Shown here: positions 36,086 through 46,230 of the stretch, piece after piece
How the letters are laid out: every line of letters starts with the position of its first letter
Position numbering within the stretch: the first letter of the stretch is position 1
Assembly: GCA_029582165.1 (NCBI GenBank)
Contig: CM055869.1
Coordinates: 6,170,425 to 6,234,424 of the forward strand
Source of the DNA: Portulaca oleracea
Lineage: Eukaryota > Streptophyta > Magnoliopsida > Caryophyllales > Portulacaceae
DNA: 64,000 nucleotides
Reading direction: 5' to 3'
The notes under the pieces: generated by a model
The model's input: the letters and a program-made list of their open reading frames with translations, nothing else
What the model was told of the DNA's origin: nothing
Databases searched by the model: none
Position numbers and translations under genes: made by a program

Positions 36086-36093
36086 TATAAATA
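36086..36093 (+). promoter_or_regulatory. TATA box of knottin-like gene 1
   Basis: TATAAATA is followed by TGTAATG and, about 25 nt on, AAGCTAGCTATCACA. The same words in the same order (TATAAATATGTGATGGG, AAGCTATCACACA) lie upstream of knottin-like gene 2. That shared pattern supports this as the promoter, 116 nt before the ATG. Confidence 0.65.
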
Positions 36094-36201
36094 TGTAATG
36101 TGAAGACCATAAGCTAGCTATCACAATTGAATTGATGATACACATCCAACGTTAATCGAAGTCCATTTTTGTTTCCTTGGACAAACTTCCCTACCACTAT
36201 A

Positions 36202-38191
36202 ATGGAGAGGCTGACTTCCGTTGACTTTTTGGCCATGTTGGCAGCTTGCTTGCTCGCAATTTCAGGTTTTGATGCATGCTTCCCCCCTCTTTACTAATCT
36301 CCCTTTCACCTTCATCTTAAAACAAATGCATATTCATTCTTGTTTTTTCACTCATATATATTTGCTGATCAACAAGTTTTTTTTTTTTCCCGATAGTTAG
36401 CGGCCACTAAGCTAGATTTTATTCAATACTGATCAACAAGATACAATGATTTTATTTTGAAGTAACAAGATACAATTTTTATGATAAACATAGACGAAAA
36501 TAAACGAACCCTGGTGATGATGCATAATGTAATTTTTGGTAAATTTCGACGTACAGTTCCAAGCAGGGGGGAGTCATATTATTCATATGGTCCCAAAACA
36601 CCAGAGTATGCTCCTCCTGGAGAATCAAGTGGAGGTGATGAGTGCATGAAAGTGCACCAATCTTGCGGAGGGCCATATGATTGTTGTCCAGGTCTTGAAT
36701 GTGCCGTTTATTCCCAAGGGCTCTCTACTATTGGACTTTGTCTCCCACCACTCCCTCCTCCTGTCAGCCAAGGTTCGTTACATACATATGTATTCTTAAT
36801 TACGCTTCAAAATAAGGGTGCGTTTGGTTGGTCAAGAATCTCGGGGAAATGGTCAATTTTTCTGAGTTGACTTATTTTCCCCATGTTTGAAAGTAAATTG
36901 ATCTTGGGAAAAATATTACGGTGGGCCCACCATTTCTTACATTTTCCTAGGGAAAATTCCCCTTAGGGGGCCAAAGGGAAATTTTCCCGGGGAAATCTTT
37001 CCCATGGAAGACTTTCCATGGAAAATTTTCCCCGGGAAAAATTTCTGTGAAAAATTTCTGTGGGATTCCTACCAAAAGCTCTCTAGCTAACTTTGTTATC
37101 CTTTCTTCAATAATGTTTTCCTGTCCAAATTAAAGTTATGTTTCTGTATATATATGAACGTAGTTTCAATAAGTTTTGTATAAAAATAATGATACAACAA
37201 CAAATGTCAGTATGGTCTCAGTAGTGCGCGGTATGAGAGGATCTAAATGTAGCTAGGTAGCTTTTCCTTTATACATAGTAGTACATAAAGGGGTTGATTC
37301 CGAGGGGCCCAAAAAGCCTTCTGAAAACCAAAATTGACCAATTTGAAAAATAGGGGAAAAACTGTTTGGGAAGCAATAAATTGATTGTTTAATTTATGAT
37401 GGTTAATTTCAGTTGGAAGCATGGGTGGAAAAGTAATTAACAAGGGTTCTCCAAAGAATTGCCGAACAACTGGACAAGCTTGCCACCCATTCCATGCTAA
37501 TACCTGCTGTGAAGATGAAGGAATTGAGTGCATAGTTCCCCCTAAGGTCCTTGGTTTTGGAGTTTGTGGCCCCAAAGCAGGTAACTAAACAACCATACTT
37601 AATTAGGATTAGTGTTACTTGTAATTAGTGTCATAATCTACTCCGATCCTCATTTTATTTGTAGTCCTAATTACTTTAAGATGATTAAACTTTAAATTAC
37701 TCCCTCTGTCACAAATAAATTGTCCAAGTTGAATAATTATGTCAAAATTTTTGACCGTTAATTTATCAAATTATATGTTAAATTATTGCAGACAACCGCG
37801 ATTAGATTTGTGATTAAAAATATTTTTATCTGAATACAACATTACTAGTCTTGTTAAGATAAAACATGAAAAATTAGTAGTCAAAATATTACATCGAAGA
37901 TCATGAAAAAATAAACTCGACAAATTAACTGAGATGAATTAAGTATTATTATTTGTTTCTTCAATATGTATACCTAGTGTAGGTACTTCATTCCTTGTTA
38001 TTGACTAATGACTAGTGATGATTATTTTCCCCATGGCAGCTAAAGTAATGCCGGTTGAGAAATCAATATTTGGAGAGCAAGAAGAATGTAAAGGACAAGG
38101 GCAATTATGCAACACTTACGGACCATTCACATGTTGCAAGGGACTGTCTTGTGTTGCTAGAGAACCCGCTGGCATTGGAGCTTGTCTTTGA
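36202..38191 (+). CDS. Secreted protein with three cystine-knot-like (knottin-type) domains, gene 1, 199 aa
   Basis: Four exons: 36202-36265, 36557-36772, 37413-37580 and 38040-38191 (TGA), with all three introns in phase 1. Exon 1 encodes a signal peptide (LAMLAACLLAIS). Exons 2, 3 and 4 each encode one six-cysteine domain of the pattern C-x6-C-x5/7-CC-x4/6-C-x10/12-C, ending in a G-x-C motif. This is the disulfide framework of inhibitor-cystine-knot peptides, and spacing close to it is known from plant antimicrobial knottins. Linkers are Pro-rich after domain 1 (PPLPPPVSQ) and Lys-rich before domain 2. It probably acts in the apoplast or vacuole, perhaps in defence; activity is inferred from the cysteine pattern alone. 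Whether the domains are cut apart is unknown. Paralogue at 43005. Confidence 0.85.
36377..36428. mobile_element. Short 5'-truncated LINE 3'-end insertion in intron 1 of knottin-like gene 1
   Basis: A T run followed by CCCGATAGTTAGCGGCC (poly(A) end on the minus strand) is flanked by exact CTGATCAACAAG at 36365-36376 and 36429-36440. The 12-bp duplication and poly(A) are the signature of target-primed reverse transcription. Confidence 0.8.
36816..37084. mobile_element. Tourist-like MITE, opposite orientation, in intron 2 of knottin-like gene 1
   Basis: Starts GGGTGCGTTTGGTTGGTC after TAA and ends CCTACCAAAAGCTCTC before TAG. It carries the same TTTCCC/GGGAAA palindromes and GTGGGCCCACC core as the copy at 33396-33629, reversed. 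Confidence 0.75.
37700..37943. mobile_element. Stowaway-like MITE in intron 3 of knottin-like gene 1
   Basis: CTCCCTCTGTCACAAATAAA at the left, after TA; the right end GAGATGAATTAAG before TA is degenerate. Confidence 0.6.
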
Positions 38192-38218
38192 ATCTAATCT
38201 ATCCATGCATTCCTACTG

Positions 38219-38414
38219 CTGCCTCCGTCCCTAAATGAGTGTCAATTTGATTAAACTTTGATCGTTGATTCCTTACAAATTATAATGACTTACAATATAA
38301 AATTAACATCATTTAAATTTTAGTACAATATCTTTCTGATGGTGGTGATTTCATATTGTGACTCATTGTAATTTGTGAATAGTCAAATTAACACTCATTT
38401 AGGGACGGAGGTAG
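38219..38414. mobile_element. Stowaway-like MITE just 3' of knottin-like gene 1
   Basis: CTGCCTCCGTCCCTAAATGA at the left pairs with TCATTTAGGGACGGAGGTAG at the right. It begins 28 nt after the stop codon, so it probably supplies the transcript's 3' UTR or end. Confidence 0.85.
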
Positions 38415-38737
38415 TACAACAATCCAACACCCCAGCTGAATGCCTTTAGTTTAAACTTCCTGTTCTACTCAACAATCTGTGGCTTTTGTATAGTGTTGTT
38501 CTAACCTTGAGTTTGATGCTTCATTTTTGTTTCATTTTTCCTTTTGTTTTGTATTCTACATTACATTTTGTCTATTTGATGATTGTCCTTTTTCTAATTT
38601 TTTTCAGAAATTTTTTTTTGCCGTGTAAGAAAGTACACATAAACAAGGTGATTAATATATTTTCTTTAGCAAAAAAGGAAAAACGACACCTCAAAGTAGG
38701 ACAACCACCGTGTCAACCACCAACTGAATTGGTCTGA

Positions 38738-38862
38738 GTGCATTATTGTCTAATAACCTCAAAGTTCAGTGTATTAGAGTCTAAAAAAAAAGTTCAGTAC
38801 ATTATTGTCCAATACCCCGAAAGTTTAATGTATTATCGTCCAATAATTCTATCTAATTTGGA
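38738..38862. repeat. CATTATTGTCCAA-type repeat, copy 1
   Basis: Repeated words AAAGTTCAGT-ATTA, GTCTAA and CATTATTGTCCAATA occur here and again at about 45533-45650. The two copies lie 550 and 700 bp past the two knottin-like genes, so they may have been duplicated with them. Confidence 0.55.
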
Positions 38863-39081
38863 GTATTTGAAGGAACATAACTGCATCTTCAACAACTAGC
38901 TCTATCTTCAATGTCATGATCAGAGTAATCATCTGAGATAAAAAAATGCGGAATGGCGAATGGCGAATGGGGAACAAAATTTCTTTTCAAGATTAACTCC
39001 AACCTCAAGGCCCATAGTCTTCGACATGCATCATTGTTTGTGCAACCATATTCAAGTTCGTTGGAATTGAAGCAACCTTAG
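38863..39081. other. Intergenic, nothing supported
   Basis: No recognisable feature apart from a GGCGAATGG direct repeat near 38953-38972. Confidence 0.3.
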
Positions 39082-39442
39082 TTTGGGCGGGTTAAGCTAA
39101 ATTTTAATGGTTCCTTGAACAATCAAGGTTCAACGGTAGATTTTGTCGTACGTGACTGACCATTTAGGTCGTTTAAGGAAAGCAAGTGTTATGCTAGTTA
39201 GTTCTTAGCCCATTCTAATGATGGAGACATTGACTCTTTGTTTTTCTCTCCACCATACTATTTAGATTGACTTTTTAAAAGTTCAAATTGAATGGGATAG
39301 CTTGATTCTCATCTAGGTTATTCAAGGTTCACATTTCCTTGTAAATTGACCAGATAGTTGTATATACTGAAATTCTTATCAAGCAGCTTGAAGATTTCTC
39401 TTTATATCACATATATCGGGAAGCAAACTTTGCAGTTTGCAG
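39082..39442 (+). pseudogene. Degenerate retroelement RNase H domain
   Basis: Frame fragments read GRVKLNFNGSLNNQGS, then FVVRD followed by a stop, and near the end QLEDFSLYHIYREANF. These are the start and end motifs of the plant RNase H-like domain of non-LTR retroelements. Several stop codons interrupt it, so it is dead. Confidence 0.7.
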
Positions 39443-39949
39443 TAGATTGAATGACTAATTAGGGTCATTCTTTACTACTATATATTATGAAATTTTAATC
39501 CTTTTTTTTTCTTTTCTATTTAGGATCCAATAAGTATTAGTATATCCTTGTTTACCTAGATTAAAAAAAAATATACTTCTATCCTGGACTCTTTTCACTG
39601 TCAACTTGTTACTACTCTACTCTTAAGTAAAACATCATCCATAGTGCAGCATGTGCATGAGCTTTTCAGATTTATCGATAATCACCTTTCGATTTTTCGA
39701 ATGTGATCATTTCACAACTTGTTGTTGGGCCATTTGTATCCCTTTGTAAGACATGACCAACTCATTTTAGTCTAAATACTTATATTAATCTAGGCTTAGT
39801 ACGTACAACTTATAATAGTACAAATATGTATACTAAACCAATCAAATCAAAATCAACACTCTGGTTTCTACCCAAAATCATTCATCACATCTACTACTCC
39901 ATAGAAAAGAAACAAAGATTTAATGAACAATTTTGCTTTAATTCATTAT

Positions 39950-40692
39950 TGTTAGGAAAATGTCGTCCTAAAATCACCCAGTCTCTTGAAACCACAATTA
40001 TTTGTTTCCTAATTGTATTAGGATATTATTTAAGTTTCCTTATTATATTAGGTTTTCTAATTGTATTAGACTCTAAATCTAATTGGAGTGGGAGTCAAGT
40101 TAGGTTTATAGAGAGTTTTTCCTATAAATAGAGGGTTTTATTCACCTATTCAAATACACAATAATTTTTTTTCCGATTATTGCAAACTAAAGGCTTAACG
40201 AGTTCGCAAAATACAGCAAAACCGTAATACAAAACAGCAAGCAGCCTACATCAAAAGATACATGCCTACGAAAAAACTGCAAAACATAATCAATACAACA
40301 CGGATCTTTTAGAGAGTTATTCAAACACACAATATTGAGAGCATTCTTCACCTCTACCCATCCCTAGGTTGTGAGAGTATATTTTAGAGAGTTATTATTT
40401 TGCCTTCAGATTATATTCCCATTGTGCTATAAACTGCTTGAGATCTTTCGTCGATCTCGTTGTGTTATATAGCCGCCGTTTGGGATATCTCTTGTAATCT
40501 CTCCCCTTATACTAGTGGATTATTGCTCTATTGTCGTCCGTGGTTTTTCCCCGCTTTGAGTTTCCACGTATATCTTATGTCACTATACTCTCTATTTTAA
40601 ATACTGGTTATATTTTTTCTCAATTTATACATCCTGATAATTCTCTCTTCTGCTGCAAATACTAGGCCTAATATCTTACCTCGATCCTAACA
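39950..40692 (+). mobile_element. Copia-type LTR with primer-binding site (truncated element)
   Basis: Starts TGTTAGGA and ends TCCTAACA. It is followed at once by AGTGATATCAGAGCCTC, close to the copia primer-binding site complementary to initiator tRNA-Met (TGGTATCAGAGC). A TATAAATAG box near 40124 fits the LTR promoter. No gag-pol or second LTR follows. A 154-bp LINE end interrupts it at 40164-40317. Confidence 0.8.
40164..40317. mobile_element. LINE 3'-end insertion inside the copia LTR
   Basis: A T run plus CCGATTATTGCAAACTAAAGG (minus-strand poly(A) end) is flanked by 17-bp duplications at 40147-40163 and 40318-40334, TATTCAAATACACAATA against TATTCAAACACACAATA. One mismatch dates it as fairly old. 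Confidence 0.8.
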
Positions 40693-41496
40693 AGTGATAT
40701 CAGAGCCTCATTAAGATATTTAACCCTAACAATTTCAATTGAAGTTGAGATGAATAATCTTTTCAATTATTCACATTATGGTCATAATTACAAGTACATG
40801 TTGAGCATATCTTACCAAGGGTGCCTATTTTATTATCCATGTTCAGAAGGTTGCATCGTTCTTGCCTTCACGTCTTAGATTTCTGCAGGATTTTAGTATA
40901 TATGTTTGGTCGTACCTATTCTTATAATGCATGCAGGTGAGATATCAGTTATGCAAGAAAATCCAAAGAAAATCAAATTTTATTCATGTTATTCTATATT
41001 AAATTATTAAAATAATCGGGGGTCAATGTTTATAAGCTTGTGAATTTGTTTTATTCAACTTGGAATAAAGTTTTGCAACTTGTATTTGATTATCAAGGCA
41101 GCCCGTTGTATAATTAATTGGGTGTTTCGTTGGTTTGCGCTAAGAATTGTGCAAAGCTTCATCATGGCAAAGAATCTCCGGAGTTTTTGGTTGTTTTTGT
41201 TCTCTTTAAGCCTCCTCAATTAATGTAGTTAGAATCGAGATCCCAACTCGGATTCATAGGATAGTTAGAATCGAAATTAACCCACGTAGGATCGATTTGT
41301 GGATTGGAATGTAGATAGTACGTAGAATTGCATCGAGGATTTTGGATCATAATCGTAGGATCGTAAATCAGAATCGGGATTTTAATAACTATGCTCCTCG
41401 TCAAATAAGTTTATAGCAACATTCAACTATCAAATTTTGATGGATACATTAGTACATAATCTTTTACCTAATGTATTAAGTATTGCCGCATAGCCA
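40693..41496. other. Truncated copia interior and repeat DNA
   Basis: After the primer-binding site about 200 bp could be copia leader, without a usable gag frame. Near 41215-41400 there is a GATCGTAGGATCG/AGAATCG-rich stretch, probably a decayed repeat. No gene. Confidence 0.4.
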
Positions 41497-41821
41497 TGAA
41501 AATGATATGAGTTTTGGGGCAAGATATTTTTTAAGTGTCTTGTCTTATTATTAAAACTTTTTTTATGACATATTAAATTGAAATAAAATGGTATGGTTGA
41601 ATTCTCTAACTATAATATCACATATGAATTGTACAAAATTATACTTTTATCCATTATTTTTTTATATTTCAAAAAGAAACACTTAAAATATGTCTAACAG
41701 TTGTGGTACATTCGATTAGCGTATCATCTGTGTTCATTTAGATAGCAAATGTATCCAAACCTTCTTGTGATTGATAATTAAGACTAAATTTTTAAAAGAT
41801 ATTAGTGTTAAAAATCATAAC
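41497..41821. mobile_element. MITE of the TGATAAGTGTCTTG family, copy 2 (degenerate)
   Basis: Contains AAGTGTCTTGTCTTATTATT near the left, AATATGTCTAACAGTTGTGG inside, and TGTGATTGATAATTAAGA near the right, in the order seen in the copy at 59646-60027. The right end is cut by the solo LTR that follows. Confidence 0.5.
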
Positions 41822-42000
41822 TGTTGGGATTCACCATGAGTAAAAATGTGACATATCGAAAAAATAAAGAGAAAGGACATGATATATAAATCAAGTGGGT
41901 TACTCCTTTTAACATTAATTGGTTTTAAGATGGAATCTCACTTAACTTGTGTACCATGGGCCCTTGGTTGAAGTAGGTTCCTGCCTTGGACCCCCCAACA
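41822..42000. mobile_element. TRIM-like solo LTR, 179 bp
   Basis: Starts TGTTGGGATTC and ends GACCCCCCAACA; the flanks ATAAC and ATAAG match at 4 of 5 bases. The interior words AAATCAAGTGGGTTACTCC and TTGGTTTTAAGATGGAA recur inverted at 32848-32960. Confidence 0.65.
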
Positions 42001-42060
42001 ATAAGAAATACTAAACTGAAGTGTATTAGACTAAGAGATGTATCATCACCTTTTCAACTA

Positions 42061-42294
42061 CTCCCTCTGTTCTTTTTTATCGGTCATTTACGGTTTTTAG
42101 TGTAAATTTTTAATCAATAATTTTCAATATAATTTTTTTATAAAAAATATAATATTATACTTTTTAAATAGTATTTTTAATTACGAATCTAATGACATCA
42201 ATTTTATATGATGAATCATTATACAAATTAAGATATTAATGGTCAAAGTTTTTAACACAATTTCTAGACGACAGATAAATAAAAACGGAGGTAG
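42061..42294. mobile_element. Stowaway-like MITE
   Basis: CTCCCTCTGTTCTTTTTTAT after TA; ATAAATAAAAACGGAGGTAG before TA. Confidence 0.8.
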
Positions 42295-42554
42295 TATTTC
42301 TGAACTGTTAACATACTTCTGAACTGTTAAAATACTAATATTGTGCCTTTAAAAAATTGTTTCATATTTTTTGGGACAACAAAACAGATTATAAACTACA
42401 CAATTCGAAAACCATACAAATAATGTTATGACAAGTTTAATGGTGATATGAACAAACTTAACATAATTGTTAATGGGAAAAATGTTGGGAGAACTATTAT
42501 TAATTGTCTCGAATAAACAAAGTAATTAAAGTGCACCAGGTGGCATTATAAATA

Positions 42555-42877
42555 GGGTTTTTGGCCGCAAATAATACATATTGAGGGGCTTGTGACTGAG
42601 AATAATCCAAAGTGACTTTTTGACCACTGGCTGTCTGTACTTTTTCACTATTTTCTCATAACAGTCTAGAAGCCATTTCCGGCACAGAAAAGCTGATGTG
42701 GCGACTGAAAAGGATGTTTTTTCACACTCCAAAAAGGAGATTTCCGCCACGCCATTCCGCAATTCTTCTGATCCGAAAATAGTGAAAATGTACAGATTGC
42801 TAGTGGCCAAAAAGTCACTTTGGATTATTACGAGTCACAGCCCCTCAGTAGTACGAATTATTTGTGGCCAAAAACCC
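42555..42877. mobile_element. Mutator-like MITE inserted at the TATA box of knottin-like gene 2
   Basis: 323 bp with arms of about 115 bp that pair nearly throughout; the ends are GGGTTTTTGGCC and GGCCAAAAACCC. TTATAAATA is duplicated exactly at 42546-42554 and 42878-42886. The 9-bp size and long arms fit Mutator-like elements. The right-hand copy of the duplication is the TATA box that now serves gene 2. Confidence 0.9.
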
Positions 42878-42886
42878 TTATAAATA
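42878..42886 (+). promoter_or_regulatory. TATA box of knottin-like gene 2 (also the MITE target duplication)
   Basis: TTATAAATA lies 119 nt before the ATG at 43005 and is followed by TGTGATGGG and AAGCTATCACACA, as in the promoter of gene 1. The left copy at 42546-42554 is now 332 bp farther upstream. Confidence 0.75.
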
Positions 42887-43004
42887 TGTGATGGGATGGG
42901 AAGCTATCACACATTCACACATCACACTTCAATTATCCATACGCTCACTAGAATTCTTTTTTTGTTTCTTCGGACTAATTCTTTTTAAATCAAAGTAGCT
43001 AGCA

Positions 43005-44835
43005 ATGGCGACCATGAGTTTAGCTCCCTTCTTAGCCATGGCTGGTTGCATGCTTTTTATTTCAGGTTTTTGTTCATCCATTTCCCCTTCGACCTTTATT
43101 TTTCTTACTTCTAACGCGTACGCCAGAAGCAAAATGATAAACATCTTGTTGCTCTTCAAGGCTTTGTTTGGTACTTAGAAATAGGCATTTCTCTTAATAT
43201 ATATAAATCTTAGTATAAAATGCATGTTTCTCTTCTTATGGTGGGTTGAATTGTATTGTTGATTGTTTCCCCCATCCATGCAGTTCCAAGTTTGGCAGGA
43301 TCATATTCAGAGACACCAAATTATTACCCTGAGCCACCAAAGAATGATAATGTCCCTGATGATGAATCCCCAAAATGCCAGGGATACCACCAAGTGTGCA
43401 GGAGTTCTGGGCCATATTCATGTTGTCCAGGATTTCAATGCCTTGTTTCTCCTCAAGGAGTTGGTATGGGACTTTGTATCCGACAACTCCCCCCTTCCGC
43501 TAATCAAGGTACGTACTTACGTAACAAATTTACATACTCCGATCCCAGGGTTTTTTGCATTTTGGACCCCGAAGTATAGGGGTATTTATTTTCTGATCCC
43601 AAGGTTTTCATTGTTTATTTTTTGAACCTTAAAATTTATGGATTGAATAAAAAAAAAGACCTTAAATTTTGTAAGTTGAAAAAAGGTCCTTGTACTATTT
43701 TTCTTTTTCTTCCTATGTTTGAATTTATCTCCCGATTAGCGCCAAACTTCTGGACTAAGATTAAAACTAATATTAATGTTGTAATACACATCTCTTATTC
43801 ATGTCAGAACTACTTAGATCCTGGATACTTTAGGGTCTAATTCGTTCCGACATGAATAAGAGAGGTATATTATGGCTTCAATATTAGTTTTGACCTTACT
43901 CTTGAAGTTTGACGCTAATCGAGAGATAAATTCAAACATGAAAAGAAAAAGAAAAACAGTCAACGGGCCTTTTTTTCAACTTACAAACTTTAAGTTCCTT
44001 TTTTATTCAACCCATAAACTTTAGGGTCCAAAAAATAAATAATGAAAACCGTGGGACCAGAAAATAAATACCCTATACTTCGGGGTCCAAAATGCAAAAA
44101 ACCCCGACCTCATGCAGAACATATTACCACCATTTACCAAGTACGTAGTAAATCAATTGTTTTTGATGCATGTAATATCTAGAAATGACATGATTTATTG
44201 TTGGTTTAATTCAGGCACTGGATTAAACAAGAAACCCTTGAAGCAATGCCGAAAACTTGGAGATGCTTGCGTCCCATACGGACCTTATGAGTGTTGCAAA
44301 GATGAGGGAATAGAGTGCACAACTGCTCCTAGATCCGCTGGTCTTGGCGTTTGTGCTCCCAAACAAGGTAAAACGTACTGCTCCATTTATGTCCATGTTC
44401 TTAATGACATCCTTAATTATTTGTTCATTTGTTTCCCAAGGATCATATAACATATTTCATAAATAGTGAATGATAGTATATTTGGGACCAAATGTATACG
44501 AAATCTTAACTTTAACCACCAGACTAAGACATTGTTGATATAGATATGATATGTACATATTACATATACTTACATTTTTTTTCTTTCCCGGTATGTAATA
44601 CAGTGGTTTTAGTTGAACCCATGAAGCACAATCTTTTTGAACCAAACACAACCTCATTACTAGCTTGTATTTGCTGATTTTGTTTGCAGCTAAAATAGTG
44701 TCAGTGGGGCAACAGAAAAATAAATGTCAAGAAGTAGGGCAAACGTGCAACACTTACGGCCCCTACACCTGCTGTGAGAACAAGGGAATTCGTTGTCAAG
44801 CCAGAGGTCCAGCTGGTATTGGTGTCTGTGTTTGA
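43005..44835 (+). CDS. Secreted protein with three cystine-knot-like (knottin-type) domains, gene 2, 194 aa
   Basis: Four exons: 43005-43065, 43284-43508, 44215-44367 and 44690-44835 (TGA), with all introns in phase 1 as in the paralogue at 36202. Exon 1 encodes the signal peptide (APFLAMAGCMLFIS). Each of the next three exons encodes one six-cysteine domain: C-x6-C-x7-CC-x4-C-x11-C, C-x6-C-x7-CC-x6-C-x11-C and C-x6-C-x7-CC-x6-C-x10-C. A GPY motif precedes each Cys-Cys pair. Spacing is more regular than in gene 1, so this copy may be nearer the ancestral form. A Pro/Asp-rich stretch precedes domain 1. Intron 2 is mostly a 558-bp MITE. A role as an extracellular defence peptide precursor is inferred from the fold pattern only. 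Confidence 0.86.
43548..44105. mobile_element. Long-inverted-repeat MITE (GGGTTTTTTGCA family), copy 2, in intron 2 of knottin-like gene 2
   Basis: Same ends and inner order as the copy at 9875-10422 (GGGTTTTTTGCATTTTGGAC at the left, inverse at the right). The flanks CGATCCCA and CGACCTCA match at 6 of 8. It makes up about 80% of the 706-nt intron. Confidence 0.85.
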
Positions 44836-46225
44836 ACATAATTAATCTATCCACTTACAAATGTAACATTTTCAATTGCCTATTCCTAATTATCTACCTT
44901 AGTTGTTTATGTTGTCACAAATTGATGAATGTGAGAAGTAGGTTGATCTCAATGTAATTTTTGTTGTTACAATGTACAATGGAGTTTTGGTTGTTTTCAA
45001 AAACTTTATTGATAAGATATTTTGAATTATATCTAATTATGAGCAAGCTTATGTCATCTGTTTTGCACTGAATCTATGAGTCTCCTATAAAGACTCTGAC
45101 TACATCTTGGTAAAGAGGAATGCTCCCCCTAGAATCAAACCTTGGAGAGAGGGGATGGAAGGGTAGGGAGCTTACCACCAAGGCAAGCTAGCCCCAATGG
45201 ACGAAGACTCTTATATTGAAAGCAACTTAAATGGTTCCAAAAAGTATTATTAGACTACATTAATCAACTATAATATGAGGTGGGTGACGCATGTGCACTG
45301 AGAACGGATTCCAATGACAATGACTCATTAGAGATCCTTCATGTCAACTTGAGGAAAATTATTTGACAAGTTTTTAAAACATTTTAAGTAAATCTATGCC
45401 AAGTAACCTTAAAATTCATGTGGTTGACTTATTCATTTCCTCATTATTTTTTTAAGTTAGACTTAACTAAATCTATCCATTTCCCGCCACGTAAGACCAC
45501 CATCAAGTTTGCTACCGTCATAATCATTTCAAGTGCATTATCCAAAAACTCAAAACTCCAAAGTTCAGTATATTAGTGTCTAAGAAAAAAGTTCGATGCA
45601 TTATTGTCCAACATTCTCAAAGTATAGTATATTAGCGTCCAAAAATCTAAAAAAAATGGTTAAATGCTAACATACCAAACAATAATCTTTCTCTAATTAT
45701 ATTTTTAACCTATCAAAACGCTAATTGTTATACCAAATACAATTGTTGATTATGTTGAGCATTAGTCTAGAATTGGACCAAAAGGATCGAGAGCCGAACT
45801 TGAGGGAAAAACTAGACTGAAGATTGGAACGGAAAAGATTTGGTCCTGGATTGGACTAACCAAACATTTTTCAATCCTTGACTGGCCCAACTGAACTTTT
45901 CGCCATCTAGTCATCGATCCAGTTTGAACTGGACTTTGCCTAGCCATTATTGAGAAAATTTGAAAAAAAAAAACCAAAATTTTAGTAGTTGAATCACTTT
46001 ATTCTTCGGTCCAATCCTCAATCCTTCAATGCAGTCTATGTGTTGGACCGAGAATTGAAAGTCATAATTTTTTGAACTGATGATTTGACCGAAGTTGCCT
46101 CGATCTATTCAATCCAGTTCTGACTATTTTTCTATCTGGATTGGATCATTCATAACCTTGATTGTCGAACATAACTTTAATGACCCTAACAAGAAATAAC
46201 AAATGATCATGTGATATTTGAGGTG
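44836..46225. other. Downstream of knottin-like gene 2: repeat DNA, no gene
   Basis: Contains the second CATTATTGTCCAA-type repeat at about 45533-45650. At about 45755-46165 there is a GGATTGGACC/GGTCCAATCC-rich stretch resembling the hAT element at 61723-62550 but without clear ends. Confidence 0.45.
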
Positions 46226-46230
46226 AATTG

